Shown here: positions 18,167-30,140 of the stretch, piece after piece
Layout of the letters: the number at the start of each line of letters is the position of its first letter
How positions within the stretch are numbered: position 1 is the stretch's first letter
Source: Klenkia brasiliensis
GTDB lineage: Bacteria; Actinomycetota; Actinomycetes; Mycobacteriales; Geodermatophilaceae
DNA length: 64,000 nucleotides
Direction: 5' to 3'
Assembly: GCF_900100695.1 (NCBI RefSeq)
Contig: NZ_FNCF01000004.1
Coordinates: forward strand, 619,777-683,776
Translations under genes and position numbers: made by a program
Notes under the pieces: generated by a model
Told to the model about the DNA's origin: nothing
What the model saw: the letters and a program-made list of their open reading frames with translations, nothing else
The model's database searches: none

Positions 18167-18182
18167 TCGATCACGTGTTCGA
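18167..18182 (-). promoter_or_regulatory. LexA (SOS) box upstream of the DUF222/HNH gene
   Basis: TCGATCACGTGTTCGA, read on the plus strand, matches the actinobacterial SOS box TCGAAC-N4-GTTCGA at every fixed base but one. Flanking bases extend the near-palindrome (TTCGATCACGTGTTCGAA, 18166-18183). It lies immediately upstream of the DUF222/HNH start on the minus strand. Several Mycobacterium 13E12-family genes are known members of the LexA regulon, which fits. LexA repression is an inference. Confidence 0.7.
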
Positions 18183-18331
18183 AGTCTACCTGGTCGACGC
18201 GGTGTGGACAAGGTGAAACCGCAGGTCGGAGCCGTGTCCACAGGGGTCGGCGAACCTGTCGGAGGGGCATGCCAAGATCGGCCGAGCGCCGCGGGCCGCG
18301 GGCCGCGAGCGGGGGCCAGCCGGCGACGCGG

Positions 18332-19093
18332 TCAGCCGAAGGCGTCGAACCCGAGCTTGACGGCCAGGCCGATGCCCAGCACCGCGATGACCCGGCGCAG
18401 CCAGGTGCCGTCGACCCGGCGGACCACCCGCGGGCCCAGCCGGCCGCCCACGAAGAACCCAATCGCCAGCGGCAGCATCGCCGACCACGCCACGTCGGCG
18501 AACAGCGCGAACCCCACGGCCGCGACCAGGTTGGCCACGAACAGCAGCACGTTCTTCGCCGCGTTGCCCCGGGCCACCGTCGTCCCGGTCGCGAGCAGGA
18601 ACATCGCCAGCATGAGCACCCCGGCCGCCGCCCCGAAGTAGCCGCCGTAGATCGCGATCCCGTACACGCCGAGCGCCAGCCACCAGCCCGACCCGCCGGG
18701 GTGCCGGGACCCCTCCACCGCCAGCTCGCGGGGTGGCCGCTGCACCAGGATCGCCACCGACGCCGCCGCGATGAGGAACGGCACGATGCGCTCGAAGCCG
18801 CCGGCCGGGGTGATCAGCAGCAGCACGGTGCCGGTGACCCCGCCCAGCAGCGCGGCCACCGACAGCCGCGCCAGCCGCCGCCCCTGGCCCACGAGCTCGG
18901 GCCGCGAGGCGCTCACCGACCCGACCCCGTTGAACACCAGCGCGACCGTGTTCGTCACGTTCGCGGTCACCGGTGGCAGCCCGGCGGCCAGCAGCGAGGG
19001 GTAGCTGATCAGCGACGCGAGCCCGGCGATCGAGCCGGTCAGCCCGCCGCCGACCCCGGCCAGCAGCAGGAGCAGCCAGGTGCCGACGGTCAC
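18332..19093 (-). CDS. TauE/SafE family sulfite exporter-like permease (second copy)
   Basis: A 253-residue membrane protein with about seven to eight helices. The TauE/SafE features are the N-terminal GVGGGLTGSIAGLASLISYPSLLAAGLPPVTANVTNT and the mirrored C-terminal half with IAIYGGYFGAAAGVLMLAMFL. The family exports sulfoacetate or sulfite-like anions, but most members are uncharacterised. Its GTG overlaps the stop of the other TauE/SafE gene upstream (GTGA). The two share the pattern PPVTANVTNT/PPVTATVSNS and may form a heteromeric or duplicated permease. No sulfur-metabolism genes are adjacent. Confidence 0.9.
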   Translation of the reverse strand: MTVGTWLLLLLAGVGGGLTGSIAGLASLISYPSLLAAGLPPVTANVTNTVALVFNGVGSVSASRPELVGQGRRLARLSVAALLGGVTGTVLLLITPAGGFERIVPFLIAAASVAILVQRPPRELAVEGSRHPGGSGWWLALGVYGIAIYGGYFGAAAGVLMLAMFLLATGTTVARGNAAKNVLLFVANLVAAVGFALFADVAWSAMLPLAIGFFVGGRLGPRVVRRVDGTWLRRVIAVLGIGLAVKLGFDAFG

Positions 19094-19875
19094 CGGGTCA
19101 CCAGCACCACGATCGCCACCACGCCGACGGCCACGATCAGCGACCGCAGCAGCCAGGACGGCAGCCGGCGTCCGTACCGACCGCCGAGGAACCCGCCGAC
19201 CAGTGAACCGGCCGCCACCAGCCCGGCGGCGGCCCAGTCGACCCGGTCGGTGGCGACGACCGCGTAGGTGATCGCGGCGACCGCGTTCACCCCGAGGGTC
19301 AGCACGTTCTTCAGCGCGTTGAGCTGCTGCAGGGAGTGGGGCAGCAGCAGGCCGAACAGCCCGATCTGCAGCACGCCCTGGCTCGCCGCGAAGTACCCGC
19401 CGTAGGTGCCGGTGGCGTAGGCGCACCCGAACAGCGCCGCCGTCCGGCCCGGGCCCACGCGGTCGGTGGGGGAGGGCCCGGCCCCGGAGGACCGGTGCCG
19501 GAGCCACCGTTGCAGCAGCGGCTGCACCGCGACCAGGACGACGGCCAGCCCCACCAGCACCGGGACGACGGTCTCGAACGCCGTCGCCGGCAGGTGCAGC
19601 AGCAGGAACGCCCCCGTCAGCGCACCCAGCACCGAGGCGGGGAACAGCGACAGCAGCAGCCGCCGCTGACCGGTCAGCTCCCGCCGGTAGCCCAGCGCAC
19701 CGGTCAGGTTGCCCGGCACCAGGCCCATCGAGTTCGACACCGTCGCGGTCACCGGCGGCAGGCCCACGGCCAGCAGCACCGGGAACGTCACGAGCGTCCC
19801 GGACCCCACGACGGCGTTGATGCCCCCGGCGGCCAGCCCGGCGGCGATGACCGCGACCACCTCCCAGACGGTCAC
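19090..19875 (-). CDS. TauE/SafE family sulfite exporter-like permease (first copy)
   Basis: A 261-residue membrane protein of the TauE/SafE family. The start VAVIAAGLAAGGINAVVGSGTLVTFPVLLAVGLPPVTATVSNS is diagnostic, as is the repeat half GCAYATGTYGGYFAASQGVLQIGLFGLL. A short basic loop (LQRWLRHRSSGAGPSPTDR) sits between the halves. It begins at a GTG overlapping the stop of the helicase gene and ends overlapping the start of the second TauE/SafE gene, so all three are read as one coupled unit. The transported anion is unknown. Confidence 0.9.
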   Translation of the reverse strand: MTVWEVVAVIAAGLAAGGINAVVGSGTLVTFPVLLAVGLPPVTATVSNSMGLVPGNLTGALGYRRELTGQRRLLLSLFPASVLGALTGAFLLLHLPATAFETVVPVLVGLAVVLVAVQPLLQRWLRHRSSGAGPSPTDRVGPGRTAALFGCAYATGTYGGYFAASQGVLQIGLFGLLLPHSLQQLNALKNVLTLGVNAVAAITYAVVATDRVDWAAAGLVAAGSLVGGFLGGRYGRRLPSWLLRSLIVAVGVVAIVVLVTR

Positions 19876-22376
19876 GAGTCCTTGCGTCCGGCGTCGACCA
19901 CGCGCAGCACCGGGGCACCCTGCTCGTCCGAGGCCTCGAGGTCGACCTCGACGTCGATGCCCCAGTCGTGGTCGCCGTCCGGGTCGTCGATGATCTGCCG
20001 CACCTCCCAGAACCCCGGGCGCGAGGAGCGGTCGACGACGAACAGCGCCGGTCCCCGGGCATCCGCGCCCGTCTCGACGGAGGCGTGCGAGGCGAAGTAG
20101 GCCTGCACGACCTCGCCCCAGCGCTCGGCGTCCCAGCCGGAGCCGGCGTCCAGCTCGCCCAGGTCGTACCAGCGCCGCCGGGCCCAGAACTGCACCCGCT
20201 GCCAGACCGCGTTGCGCACCATCGCGGTGAACGCCCGCACGTTCCCGGTCAGCGGCCGGGGCCGGGTCGGCACCGCGGGGACGGCGACGTCGGCGACGGG
20301 GTTGGTGAGCTCCTCCCACTCGTCCAGCAGCGAGGAGTCCACCTGCCGCACGACCTCGCCCAGCCACTCGACGACGTCGGTGACCTCCTCGGTGCGGGCC
20401 TCGGCCGGCACGCCCGACCGCAGCGCCCGGTAGGCGTCGGTCAGGTAGCGCAGCACCGCGCCCTCGGACCGGGTCAGGCCGTAGGCGTTGACCAGCTCGC
20501 GGAAGGTGTAGGCGTTCTCCCACATGTCCCGGACGACGGACTTCGGCGAGGGCTCCACCGCGGCGGCCCACGGGTTGCCGCGCACGAACGTCTCGTGCGC
20601 GGCCTCCAGCAGCTCGGCCAGCGGCTTGGGGTAGGTGATCTCCTCGAGGAGCTCCATCCGCTCCTCGTACTCGATGCCCTCGGCCTTCATCTCGGCCACC
20701 GCGATGCCCCGGGCCTTGTTCAGCTGGGTGCCCAGGATCTGCCGCGGGTCGTCCAGCGTGGACTCGATGACGCTGACGACGTCGACGACGAAGGTCTCCG
20801 AGGCCGGGTCGAGCAGGTCGATGACGGCGAGGGCGAACGTGGACAGCTGCTGGTTGAGGGCGAACCCGGGCGGCAGGTCGCCGGTGAGCCGGTAGGTCGG
20901 GTGGCCGTCCACGACGACCCGCTCCACCACCTCCGCGGCGATGAGCGTGCGGCCGATGCCGATGGCGTCCCGGATGTGCCGGAGCTGCCGCTTGCGGGGC
21001 TCGTGGTTGTCGGTGAGCAGCTGCGCGAGCGCCGCCACCGGGTCGCCCGGGCGGGCCAGCACGTTGAGCAGCATCCCGGTGGTGACCTGGAAGTGGCTGG
21101 TCAGCGCCTCGGGCTCGGCGGTCTCCAGCCGCTGGGCGGTGGCCTCGCTCCACGGCACCATGCCCTCGGGGACCTTCTTGCGCACCAGCTTGCGGCGCTT
21201 CTTCGGGTCGTCGGCGACCTTGGCGAACTGCTTGAGGTTCTCCACCTCGTGGTCGGGCGCCTGGACGACGACGTACCCGGCGGTGTCGAACCCGGCGCGG
21301 CCGGCCCGCCCGGCGATCTGGTGGAACTCCCGCGCCGAGAGCAGCCGCATGCGGGTGCCGTCGTACTTGCTCAGCGCGGAGAACACCACCGTGCGGATGG
21401 GCACGTTGATGCCCACGCCGAGGGTGTCGGTGCCGCAGATGACCTTGAGCAGACCGGCCTGGGCCAGCTGCTCGACCAGCCGCCGGTACTTGGGCAGCAT
21501 CCCCGCGTGGTGCACGCCGATGCCGTGCCGCACCAGCCGCGACAGCGTCGTCCCGAAGGCGCTGGAGAACCGGAACCCGCCGATCAGGTCGGCAATCTTG
21601 GCCTTCTCCTCCTTGGTGCACACGTTCACGCTCATCAGCGCCTGCGCCCGCTCCAGCGCGGCGGCCTGGGTGAAGTGCACGACGTAGACCGGCGCCTGCC
21701 GGGTGTCCAGCAGCTCCTGGATCGTCTCGTGCGCCGGGGTGGTGGCGTAGGAGAAGTGCAGCGGCACCGGGCGCTCGGCGCCGGCGACCAGCGCGGTGGG
21801 CCGGCCGGTGCGCCGGGTGAGGTCCTCGCGCAGCGCCGTGGTGTCGCCGAGGGTGGCCGACATGAGCAGGAACTGGGCGTCGGGCAGCTCCAGGATCGGC
21901 ACCTGCCAGGCCCAGCCCCGGTCGGGGTCGCCGTAGAAGTGGAACTCGTCCATCACCACGAGCCCGATGTCGGCCTCGCGGCCCTCGCGCAGCGCGATGT
22001 TGGCCAGCACCTCGGCGGTGCACGCGATGATCGGCGCGTCGGCGTTGACCGCCGCGTCGCCGGTGAGCATGCCGACGTTCTCCGCGCCGAACACCCCGCA
22101 CAGCGCGAAGAACTTCTCGCTGACCAGGGCCTTGATCGGTGCGGTGTAGAAGCTCACCCGGTCCTGGGCGAGCGCGGCGTACTGCGCCCCGGTCGCGACC
22201 AGCGACTTGCCCGACCCGGTGGGGGTCGCCAGCACCACGTTGGCGCCGCTGACCAGCTCGATCAGCGCCTCCTCCTGGTGCGGGTACAGCGCGGTGCCCG
22301 CCTCCGACGCCCAGGCGGCGAACTCGGTGAACAGGGTGTCGGCGTCGGCGCCGTCAGGAGGGGAGAGAACAGCCAT
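19872..22376 (-). CDS. DEAD/DEAH box RNA helicase with DUF3516 C-terminus
   Basis: An 834-residue superfamily 2 helicase. Motifs in order are Walker A ATPTGSGKS near residues 49-57, TAPIKALVSEK, the DEAH-type box VVMDEFHFY, SAT, YVVHFTQ, GVHHAGMLPKYRR, GTDTLGVGINVP and QIAGRAGRAGFD. The C-terminal half is the DUF3516-type extension found in actinobacterial helicases of this group, which resemble Ski2-like RNA helicases. The substrate RNA is unknown. The ATG at 22376 lacks a clear Shine-Dalgarno. It is coupled by 4-base overlap to two TauE/SafE permease genes, an unusual combination for a helicase. Confidence 0.9.
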   Translation of the reverse strand: MAVLSPPDGADADTLFTEFAAWASEAGTALYPHQEEALIELVSGANVVLATPTGSGKSLVATGAQYAALAQDRVSFYTAPIKALVSEKFFALCGVFGAENVGMLTGDAAVNADAPIIACTAEVLANIALREGREADIGLVVMDEFHFYGDPDRGWAWQVPILELPDAQFLLMSATLGDTTALREDLTRRTGRPTALVAGAERPVPLHFSYATTPAHETIQELLDTRQAPVYVVHFTQAAALERAQALMSVNVCTKEEKAKIADLIGGFRFSSAFGTTLSRLVRHGIGVHHAGMLPKYRRLVEQLAQAGLLKVICGTDTLGVGINVPIRTVVFSALSKYDGTRMRLLSAREFHQIAGRAGRAGFDTAGYVVVQAPDHEVENLKQFAKVADDPKKRRKLVRKKVPEGMVPWSEATAQRLETAEPEALTSHFQVTTGMLLNVLARPGDPVAALAQLLTDNHEPRKRQLRHIRDAIGIGRTLIAAEVVERVVVDGHPTYRLTGDLPPGFALNQQLSTFALAVIDLLDPASETFVVDVVSVIESTLDDPRQILGTQLNKARGIAVAEMKAEGIEYEERMELLEEITYPKPLAELLEAAHETFVRGNPWAAAVEPSPKSVVRDMWENAYTFRELVNAYGLTRSEGAVLRYLTDAYRALRSGVPAEARTEEVTDVVEWLGEVVRQVDSSLLDEWEELTNPVADVAVPAVPTRPRPLTGNVRAFTAMVRNAVWQRVQFWARRRWYDLGELDAGSGWDAERWGEVVQAYFASHASVETGADARGPALFVVDRSSRPGFWEVRQIIDDPDGDHDWGIDVEVDLEASDEQGAPVLRVVDAGRKDS

Positions 22377-22475
22377 GGTGGTCCCAGGGTCCCGCACGCG
22401 TGCCCGCCGGACGCCGGGGGTAGGGCGAGCGCGGGTCGAGACGAGGCCGCGCGCACCACGCCGAGGAGCCAGACC

Positions 22476-23339
22476 GTGACCGAGCCCCGCCCCGAGCCCG
22501 ACGCCCAGCCCGCCCAGCAGCAGACCCCGCCCGGCACGCTCGACCAGATGCAGCCGCGCCCCGACCACGGCGAGGACAGCTACCGCGGGTCCGGGAAGCT
22601 GACCGGCAAGGCGGCGGTCATCACCGGCGGCGACAGCGGCATCGGCCGCGCCGTCGCGATCGCCTTCGCCCGCGAGGGTGCCGACGTGCTGATCAGCTAC
22701 CTGTCCGAGGACGACGACGCCCGCGACACCGCGCGCCTGGTGGAGGAGGCCGGACGCCGCTGCGTGCTGGTGCGCGGCGACCTCGCCGACCGCACGCACG
22801 CCAAGACCGTCGTCCCGAAGGCCGTGGAGGAGTTCGGCCGGCTGGACGTACTGGTCAACAACGCCGCGTTCCAGATGAGCCGGGACACCCTGGCCGACGT
22901 CCCCGACGAGGAGTTCGACCACACCGTCGCGCTGAACCTCGGCGCGATGTTCACCCTCTGCAAGGACGCCGTGGAGCACATGGGCCCGGGCGGGGCGATC
23001 ATCAACAGCTCGTCGGTGAACTCCGACATGCCCAGCCCGACCCTGGCGGTCTACGCGATGACCAAGGCCGGCATCGCCAACTTCACCGCCAGCCTGGCGC
23101 AGCTGTACGCCGAGAAGGGCATCCGGGCCAACAGCGTCGCCCCGGGCCCGGTGTGGACCCCGCTGATCCCCTCGACCATGCCGGAGGAGAAGGTCGCGTC
23201 CTTCGGCGAGCAGGTGCCGATGGGCCGGGCCGCGCAGCCCGCCGAGCTGGCCCCGGTCTACGTCCTGCTCGCCTCCGACGAGGCCAGCTACGTCTCCGGT
23301 GCGCGGGTCGCGGTCACCGGCGGCAACCCGATCCTCTAG
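22476..23339 (+). CDS. SDR oxidoreductase, general-stress-protein type
   Basis: A 287-residue short-chain dehydrogenase with an extended N-terminus of ~45 polar, Gln/Pro-rich residues (PAQQQTPPGTLDQMQPRPDH) before the fold. This is typical of the YhdF/YhxC/Gsp39 group. Motifs: cofactor site TGGDSGIGRA near residues 49-58, LVNNAAFQMS, and catalytic YAMTK. Members are often general-stress proteins, but their substrates are unknown. The GTG at 22476 is preceded by a good Shine-Dalgarno (GAGGAG, 22463-22468). It is divergent from the helicase gene; the 99-base gap presumably holds both promoters. Its stop overlaps that of the convergent methyltransferase gene. Confidence 0.92.
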   Translation: MTEPRPEPDAQPAQQQTPPGTLDQMQPRPDHGEDSYRGSGKLTGKAAVITGGDSGIGRAVAIAFAREGADVLISYLSEDDDARDTARLVEEAGRRCVLVRGDLADRTHAKTVVPKAVEEFGRLDVLVNNAAFQMSRDTLADVPDEEFDHTVALNLGAMFTLCKDAVEHMGPGGAIINSSSVNSDMPSPTLAVYAMTKAGIANFTASLAQLYAEKGIRANSVAPGPVWTPLIPSTMPEEKVASFGEQVPMGRAAQPAELAPVYVLLASDEASYVSGARVAVTGGNPIL

Positions 23340-24193
23340 AGCGCCGCGGCGACCCGGGCGACGTCGTCCGGGCGCACCCGGCAGCAACCGCCGACCAGCC
23401 GGGCGCCCGCGGCGACCCAGCCGGGCACGTCGCAGCCGGCGCCGCCGGACCCCGTCCACCGGCGTCCGGCGGCGTCCCAGCCCTCGCCGCTGTTGGGGTA
23501 GACCACGGTCGCCCCGGCCGCGACGGACGGCGCGACGGCCGCCGGGTCGGTGCAGTTCACGCCGACGGCCAGGACCGACCCCTCGCACATCGCCACGACG
23601 GAGGCCAGCGGCTCGCCGCGGCGGGTGCGCACGCCGTCCGTCTCGTCGACGACGGTCAGCGAGACCCAGGCCGGGACGCCGAGCGGCTCCAGCTCGGCCA
23701 GCAGCGCCTCCACCTCGGCCGCGCCGGGCAGCGTCTCGCAGGCCAGCACGTCGACGCCGGCCTCGGCGAGCACCTGCAGCCGGGGCCGGTGGAACTCCCG
23801 CAGCTGCGCGACCGTGACGTGGTCGAGGTAGGCCCCGGTGTACTCCGACCCGTCGGCCAGGTAGGCCCCGTAGGGCCCGACCGAGCCGGCCACCCAGGAG
23901 GACGGCGCGCCCTCCCGGGCCAGCTGCACCGACCGCGCGATCAGGCCGGGTGCGTCGGCGTACCCGGCGGCGGCGAACCCGGGGACGGTGGCCTGGTAGC
24001 TGGCGGTGGTGGCGACCTGGGCGCCGGCGGCCTCGAACGCGGCGTGCGCGTCCCGGATGGCGTCCGGGTCGTCGCGCAGCAGCCGGGCCGACCACAGGGC
24101 GCTGGTCACGTCGTGGCCGCGGGACTCCAGCTCGGTGGACAGGCCGCCGTCGAGGACCACGGGTCCGGCGGCGAGCGCGTCGGCGAATGCCAT
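23336..24193 (-). CDS. mmuM: Homocysteine S-methyltransferase family protein
   Basis: A 285-residue zinc-dependent methyltransferase. GGLSTELESRGHDV opens the barrel. The zinc thiolates are the Cys in VGVNCTDP and the CysCys pair in VGGCCRVRPDDV, as in BHMT/MmuM proteins. These transfer a methyl group from S-methylmethionine or betaine-like donors to homocysteine. At ~285 residues it is the short MmuM type with no cobalamin domain. The donor is not determined by sequence. ATG start at 24193, divergent from the ArfB-like gene with about 20 bases between them. The symbol is by family resemblance. Confidence 0.88.
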   Translation of the reverse strand: MAFADALAAGPVVLDGGLSTELESRGHDVTSALWSARLLRDDPDAIRDAHAAFEAAGAQVATTASYQATVPGFAAAGYADAPGLIARSVQLAREGAPSSWVAGSVGPYGAYLADGSEYTGAYLDHVTVAQLREFHRPRLQVLAEAGVDVLACETLPGAAEVEALLAELEPLGVPAWVSLTVVDETDGVRTRRGEPLASVVAMCEGSVLAVGVNCTDPAAVAPSVAAGATVVYPNSGEGWDAAGRRWTGSGGAGCDVPGWVAAGARLVGGCCRVRPDDVARVAAAL

Positions 24194-24212
24194 CACGGGG
24201 AGGATGGTGCCC

Positions 24213-24650
24213 GTGCCCACCGACGACCCGTCCGGCGACCTCCCGGTCACCCCACGGCTCGTCGTGCCCGCGGCGATGCTGGGCTGGCGGTTCAGCCGGT
24301 CCTCGGGTCCGGGCGGGCAGGGCGTGAACACCGCCGACAGCCGGGTCGAGCTGTCGGTCCGGGTGCTGGAGGTGCCGGGGCTGACCGAGCACCAGCAGGC
24401 CCGGCTGGCCGAGCGGCTGGGGCCCCGGCTGGTGGACGGCGTGCTGACGATCGCGGCGTCCGAGCACCGCCAGCAGCTGCGCAACCGGGAGGCGGCCCGC
24501 GCCCGGATGGCGATGACCATCGGCCAGGCCCTCGCCCCGCCCGCACCCCCGAGGCGGAGGACCAAGCCCACCCGGGGGTCCCAGCAACGCCGGATCGACG
24601 CCAAGAAGCGCCGCGGCCAGCTCAAGAAGCAGCGCGGCGGCCTGGATTGA
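24213..24650 (+). CDS. arfB: GGQ-domain peptidyl-tRNA hydrolase (ArfB/YaeJ-like)
   Basis: A 145-residue ribosome-rescue factor of the ArfB/ICT1 type, which hydrolyses peptidyl-tRNA on stalled ribosomes. The catalytic motif is in FSRSSGPGGQGVNTADSRVEL (GGQ at residues 34-36). The C-terminal tail, rich in Lys and Arg (RRRTKPTRGSQQRRIDAKKRRGQLKKQRGG), matches the tail that enters the empty mRNA channel. GTG 24213 was chosen because it stands 9 bases after a strong Shine-Dalgarno, GGGGAGG (24197-24203). The upstream ATG 24204 is too close to it. The next gene on this strand begins about 100 bases downstream. Confidence 0.9.
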   Translation: MPTDDPSGDLPVTPRLVVPAAMLGWRFSRSSGPGGQGVNTADSRVELSVRVLEVPGLTEHQQARLAERLGPRLVDGVLTIAASEHRQQLRNREAARARMAMTIGQALAPPAPPRRRTKPTRGSQQRRIDAKKRRGQLKKQRGGLD

Positions 24651-24674
24651 CCTCACCGCCGTCCCCCGGGGGCC

Positions 24675-24723
24675 GTGAGGACGACGGAACGCGAGCTTGA
24701 CGCCGGTGACCCCGGTGCGGAAC
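24675..24723 (+). promoter_or_regulatory. GlnR-like half sites upstream of the nitrate reductase gene
   Basis: GTGAG-GACGAC-GGAAC (24675-24690) resembles the actinobacterial GlnR element GTnAC-N6-GAAAC, with one mismatch in each half. A second, looser pair GTGAC...GGAAC follows at 24706-24723 with an 8-base gap. A comparable GTGCG-GGGAAC-GGAAC stands upstream of the NarK gene (31090-31105). If real, the GTG at 24675 belongs to an operator and is not the reading-frame start. This is pattern matching only. Confidence 0.35.
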
Positions 24724-24746
24724 GCGCCCCCCGCAGGCTCGCCGAC

Positions 24747-27292
<2,546 letters not shown>

Positions 27293-27293
<1 letters not shown>

Positions 27294-29818
27294 TGACGGC
27301 GATCCTGGGCGGCCGCGCCGCCGGGCAGACCTCGCTGGCCCTCGACGACGACGACACCCGGGCCCGGCTCGTGGTGGTCGGCAACGGCATGGCCGGCGCC
27401 CGGTTCGTGGAGGAGGTGCTCGAGCGCGACGGCGGCGAGCACCTGCGGATCACGGTCTTCGGCGACGAACCGCACGGCAACTACAACCGGATCATGCTCT
27501 CCCCGGTGCTGGCCGGGGAGGCCGACGAGGCCGACATCGTGCTCAACAGCCACGACTGGTACGCCGACCGGGACGTCGACCTGCGCGCCGGTGTGCGGGT
27601 CGAGCGGGTCGACACCGTCGCCAAGGTGGTCCACGCCGCCGACGGCAGCGCCACCCCCTACGACCACCTGGTGCTGGCCACCGGGAGCCACTCCTTCATC
27701 CCGCCGATGACCGGGGTGCGCGCCGCCGACGGTGCTCTGCTGCCCGGCGTCGTCGGCTTCCGGACCATCGACGAGACCCGCGAGATGCTGGCCGCCGCCC
27801 GCACGCACCGCAAGGCCGTCGTCCTCGGCGGGGGGCTGCTCGGGCTGGAGGCCGCCCGCGCGCTGCAGGCGCAGGGCATGGTCGTCGAGCTGGTGCACGC
27901 CGCTGACTGGCTGATGAACGCCCAGCTGGACGCCGAGGCCGGCGCCGTCGTCCGGCGCAGCGTCGAGGAGCTGGGCATCGCCGTCCACCTGGGGGCGCTG
28001 GCCACCGAGGTGCTGGGCACCGACCGGGTCACCGGGATCGTGCTCAAGGACGGCCGGCAGCTGGACTGCGACCTGCTCGTGGTGGCCGCCGGCGTCCGGC
28101 CGCACACCGACGTCGCCGTCCGGTCCGGGATCGAGGTGGAGCGGGCGGTCCTGGTCGACGACCGGATGGCCACCGACGTCCCCGACGTCTACGCGATCGG
28201 CGAGTGCGCGCAGCACCGCGGCACCGTCTACGGCCTGGTCGCCCCCGCCTGGGAGCACGCCACGGTGCTGGCCGACCTGCTGACCGGCACCGACCCCGAC
28301 GCCGCCTACACCGGCTCCCGGACGGCGACCAAGCTGAAGGTCGCCGGTGTCGACGTCGCCGTGATGGGCGTGAGCACCCCCGAGCGCGACTCCGACGAGT
28401 TCCTGGTGATCAGCGAGCCCAAGCGCGGCGTGCACCTCTCGGTGGTCGTGCGCGACGACCGGCTCATCGGCGCCACCCTGGTCGGCGACACCCGCAAGGT
28501 CGCCTTCCTGACGCAGGCCTTCGACCGGGGCACCCCGCTGCCGGCCGAGCGGATCAAGCTGCTGGTCGACCTCTCCGACGGCGACGCCGAGGTGGGCGTG
28601 GCCGAGCTGCCCGGCGACTCCCAGGTGTGCAACTGCAACGGGGTGTCCAAGGACCGGATCTGCGGGGCGGTGGCCGACGGGTGCACCTCGCTGCAGTCGG
28701 TCATGGACGCCACCCGCGCCGGCAAGGGCTGCGGCTCCTGCAAGGGCCTGGTGCAGCAGATCGTGGAGTGGGCCGCCGACGGCGAGCTGACGGTGGAGGA
28801 GTCGGCGTCCTGGTACGTGCCGGGCATCCCGATGCCCAAGCCCGAGCTGGTCGCCGCGATCAGGGAGCACGACCTGCGGTCGGTGTCCTCGGTGTTCGCG
28901 ACGTTGGCCCGGGGCGGCGAGGAGGACGCCAAGTCCAAGATGGGGCTGGCCAGCCTGCTGAAGATGGTGTGGGGCAGCGACTACGTGCCCGAGCCCGACG
29001 CCACCTTCGTCAACGACCGGGTGCACGCCAACATCCAGCGCGACGGCACGTTCTCCGTCGTCCCGCAGATGAAGGGCGGGGTGACGACGCCGGCGCAGCT
29101 GCGCCGGATCGCCGACGTCGCGGAGAAGTACGAGGTGCCGATGGTCAAGGTGACCGGCGGCCAGCGGATCGACCTGCTCGGCGTCCGCAAGGAGGACCTG
29201 CCCAAGGTGTGGGCCGACCTCGGCATGCCCTCGGGCTACGCCTACGGCAAGTCGATGCGCACGGTGAAGACCTGCGTGGGCAGCGACTTCTGCCGCTTCG
29301 GCCTGGACGACTCCACCCAGCTCGGCATCGACATCGAGACCCGCTTCCAGGGCGTGGAGAGCCCCGCCAAGATCAAGATGGGCGTGGTCGGCTGCCCGCG
29401 GAACTGCGCCGAGGCCTACGTCAAGGACGTCGGCGTGGTGGCCACCGGCAAGGGCCGCTGGGAGGTCTACGTCGGCGGCGCGGCGGGCGCCTCGGTGCGC
29501 AAGGGCGACCTGCTGGCCACCGTCTCGACCACCGAGGAGGTGCTCACCCTCATCGGCCGGTTCATCCAGCTGTACCGCGAGAACGGGAACTGGCTGGAGC
29601 GCACCTACGACTTCGTGCCGCGCTGGGGCCTGGACCGGATCAAGGCGGTGCTGCTGGAGGACGCCGAGGGCATCTGCGCCGCGCTGGACGAGGGCATCCA
29701 GCGGTCCATCGACGCCTACACCGACCCGTGGGCCCGCGACCTGGCGGAGCCGGCGTCCCCGGGGCAGTTCCGGACGTCGCTGCCGCTGACCGTGCTGCCG
29801 CAGGTGCCGGTCCGGTGA
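27293..29818 (+). CDS. nirB: Nitrite reductase (NADH) large subunit
   Basis: An 841-residue assimilatory nitrite reductase large subunit, reducing nitrite to ammonium with NAD(P)H in the cytoplasm. Residues ~25-330 are the FAD/NAD(P) oxidoreductase part (LVVVGNGMAGARFVEEVL, VLATGSHSFIPP, VVLGGGLLGLEAAR). Next is the BFD-like [2Fe-2S] site starting at C446 (CNCNGVSKDRIC...GCGSCKG), followed by the ferredoxin-like half domain. The siroheme/4Fe-4S Cys set is C661 and C667 (TCVGSDFC), C701 and C705 (GCPRNC). Length and order are typical of NirB. The ATG overlaps the nitrate reductase stop, and nirD follows with a 4-base overlap. Confidence 0.97.
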
Positions 29819-30129
29819 CGGCGACCGCGCAGGCGCACGTGGTCGGCCGGGCCGAGGAGGTGCCGCTGGGGGAGGGCCGTGCCTTCACCGCCGGGGGGAC
29901 GCCGGTGGCGGTCTTCCGGCTGCGCGACGGGACGCTGCGGGCGGTGGCGGCGGTGTGCCCGCACGCCGGCGGTCCGCTGGCCGACGGGCAGAGCGACGCC
30001 AAGGTGGTGGTCTGCCCGCTGCACCTCAACGCCTACCGCTGGGAGGACGGCAGCTCGCCGACCGGTGCCCCGCCGGTCGCCGTCTACCCGGTCCGCGAGG
30101 AGGACGGCGCCCTCGTCGTCGAGGCCTGA
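29815..30129 (+). CDS. nirD: Nitrite reductase small subunit (Rieske-type)
   Basis: A 104-residue partner of NirB with a complete Rieske site: C48-P-H50 in CPHAGGPLADGQ and C67-P-L-H70 in CPLHLNAYRW. Enterobacterial NirD lacks these ligands, so this belongs to the cluster-carrying class that passes electrons within the NirBD complex. It starts at a GTG that overlaps the nirB stop (GTGA) and ends the operon; a large inverted repeat follows 12 bases downstream. Rieske ferredoxins of oxygenases look similar, but the position decides the call. Confidence 0.94.
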   Translation: MTATAQAHVVGRAEEVPLGEGRAFTAGGTPVAVFRLRDGTLRAVAAVCPHAGGPLADGQSDAKVVVCPLHLNAYRWEDGSSPTGAPPVAVYPVREEDGALVVEA

Positions 30130-30140
30130 CCCTCTGCCGC

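Noticed and set aside
24675..24746. GTG 24675 as start of the nitrate reductase
   Set aside because: The extra 24 residues have no family match and the GTG lies in a possible operator; GTG 24747 gives the usual short lead to the CPYC cluster. Not excluded.
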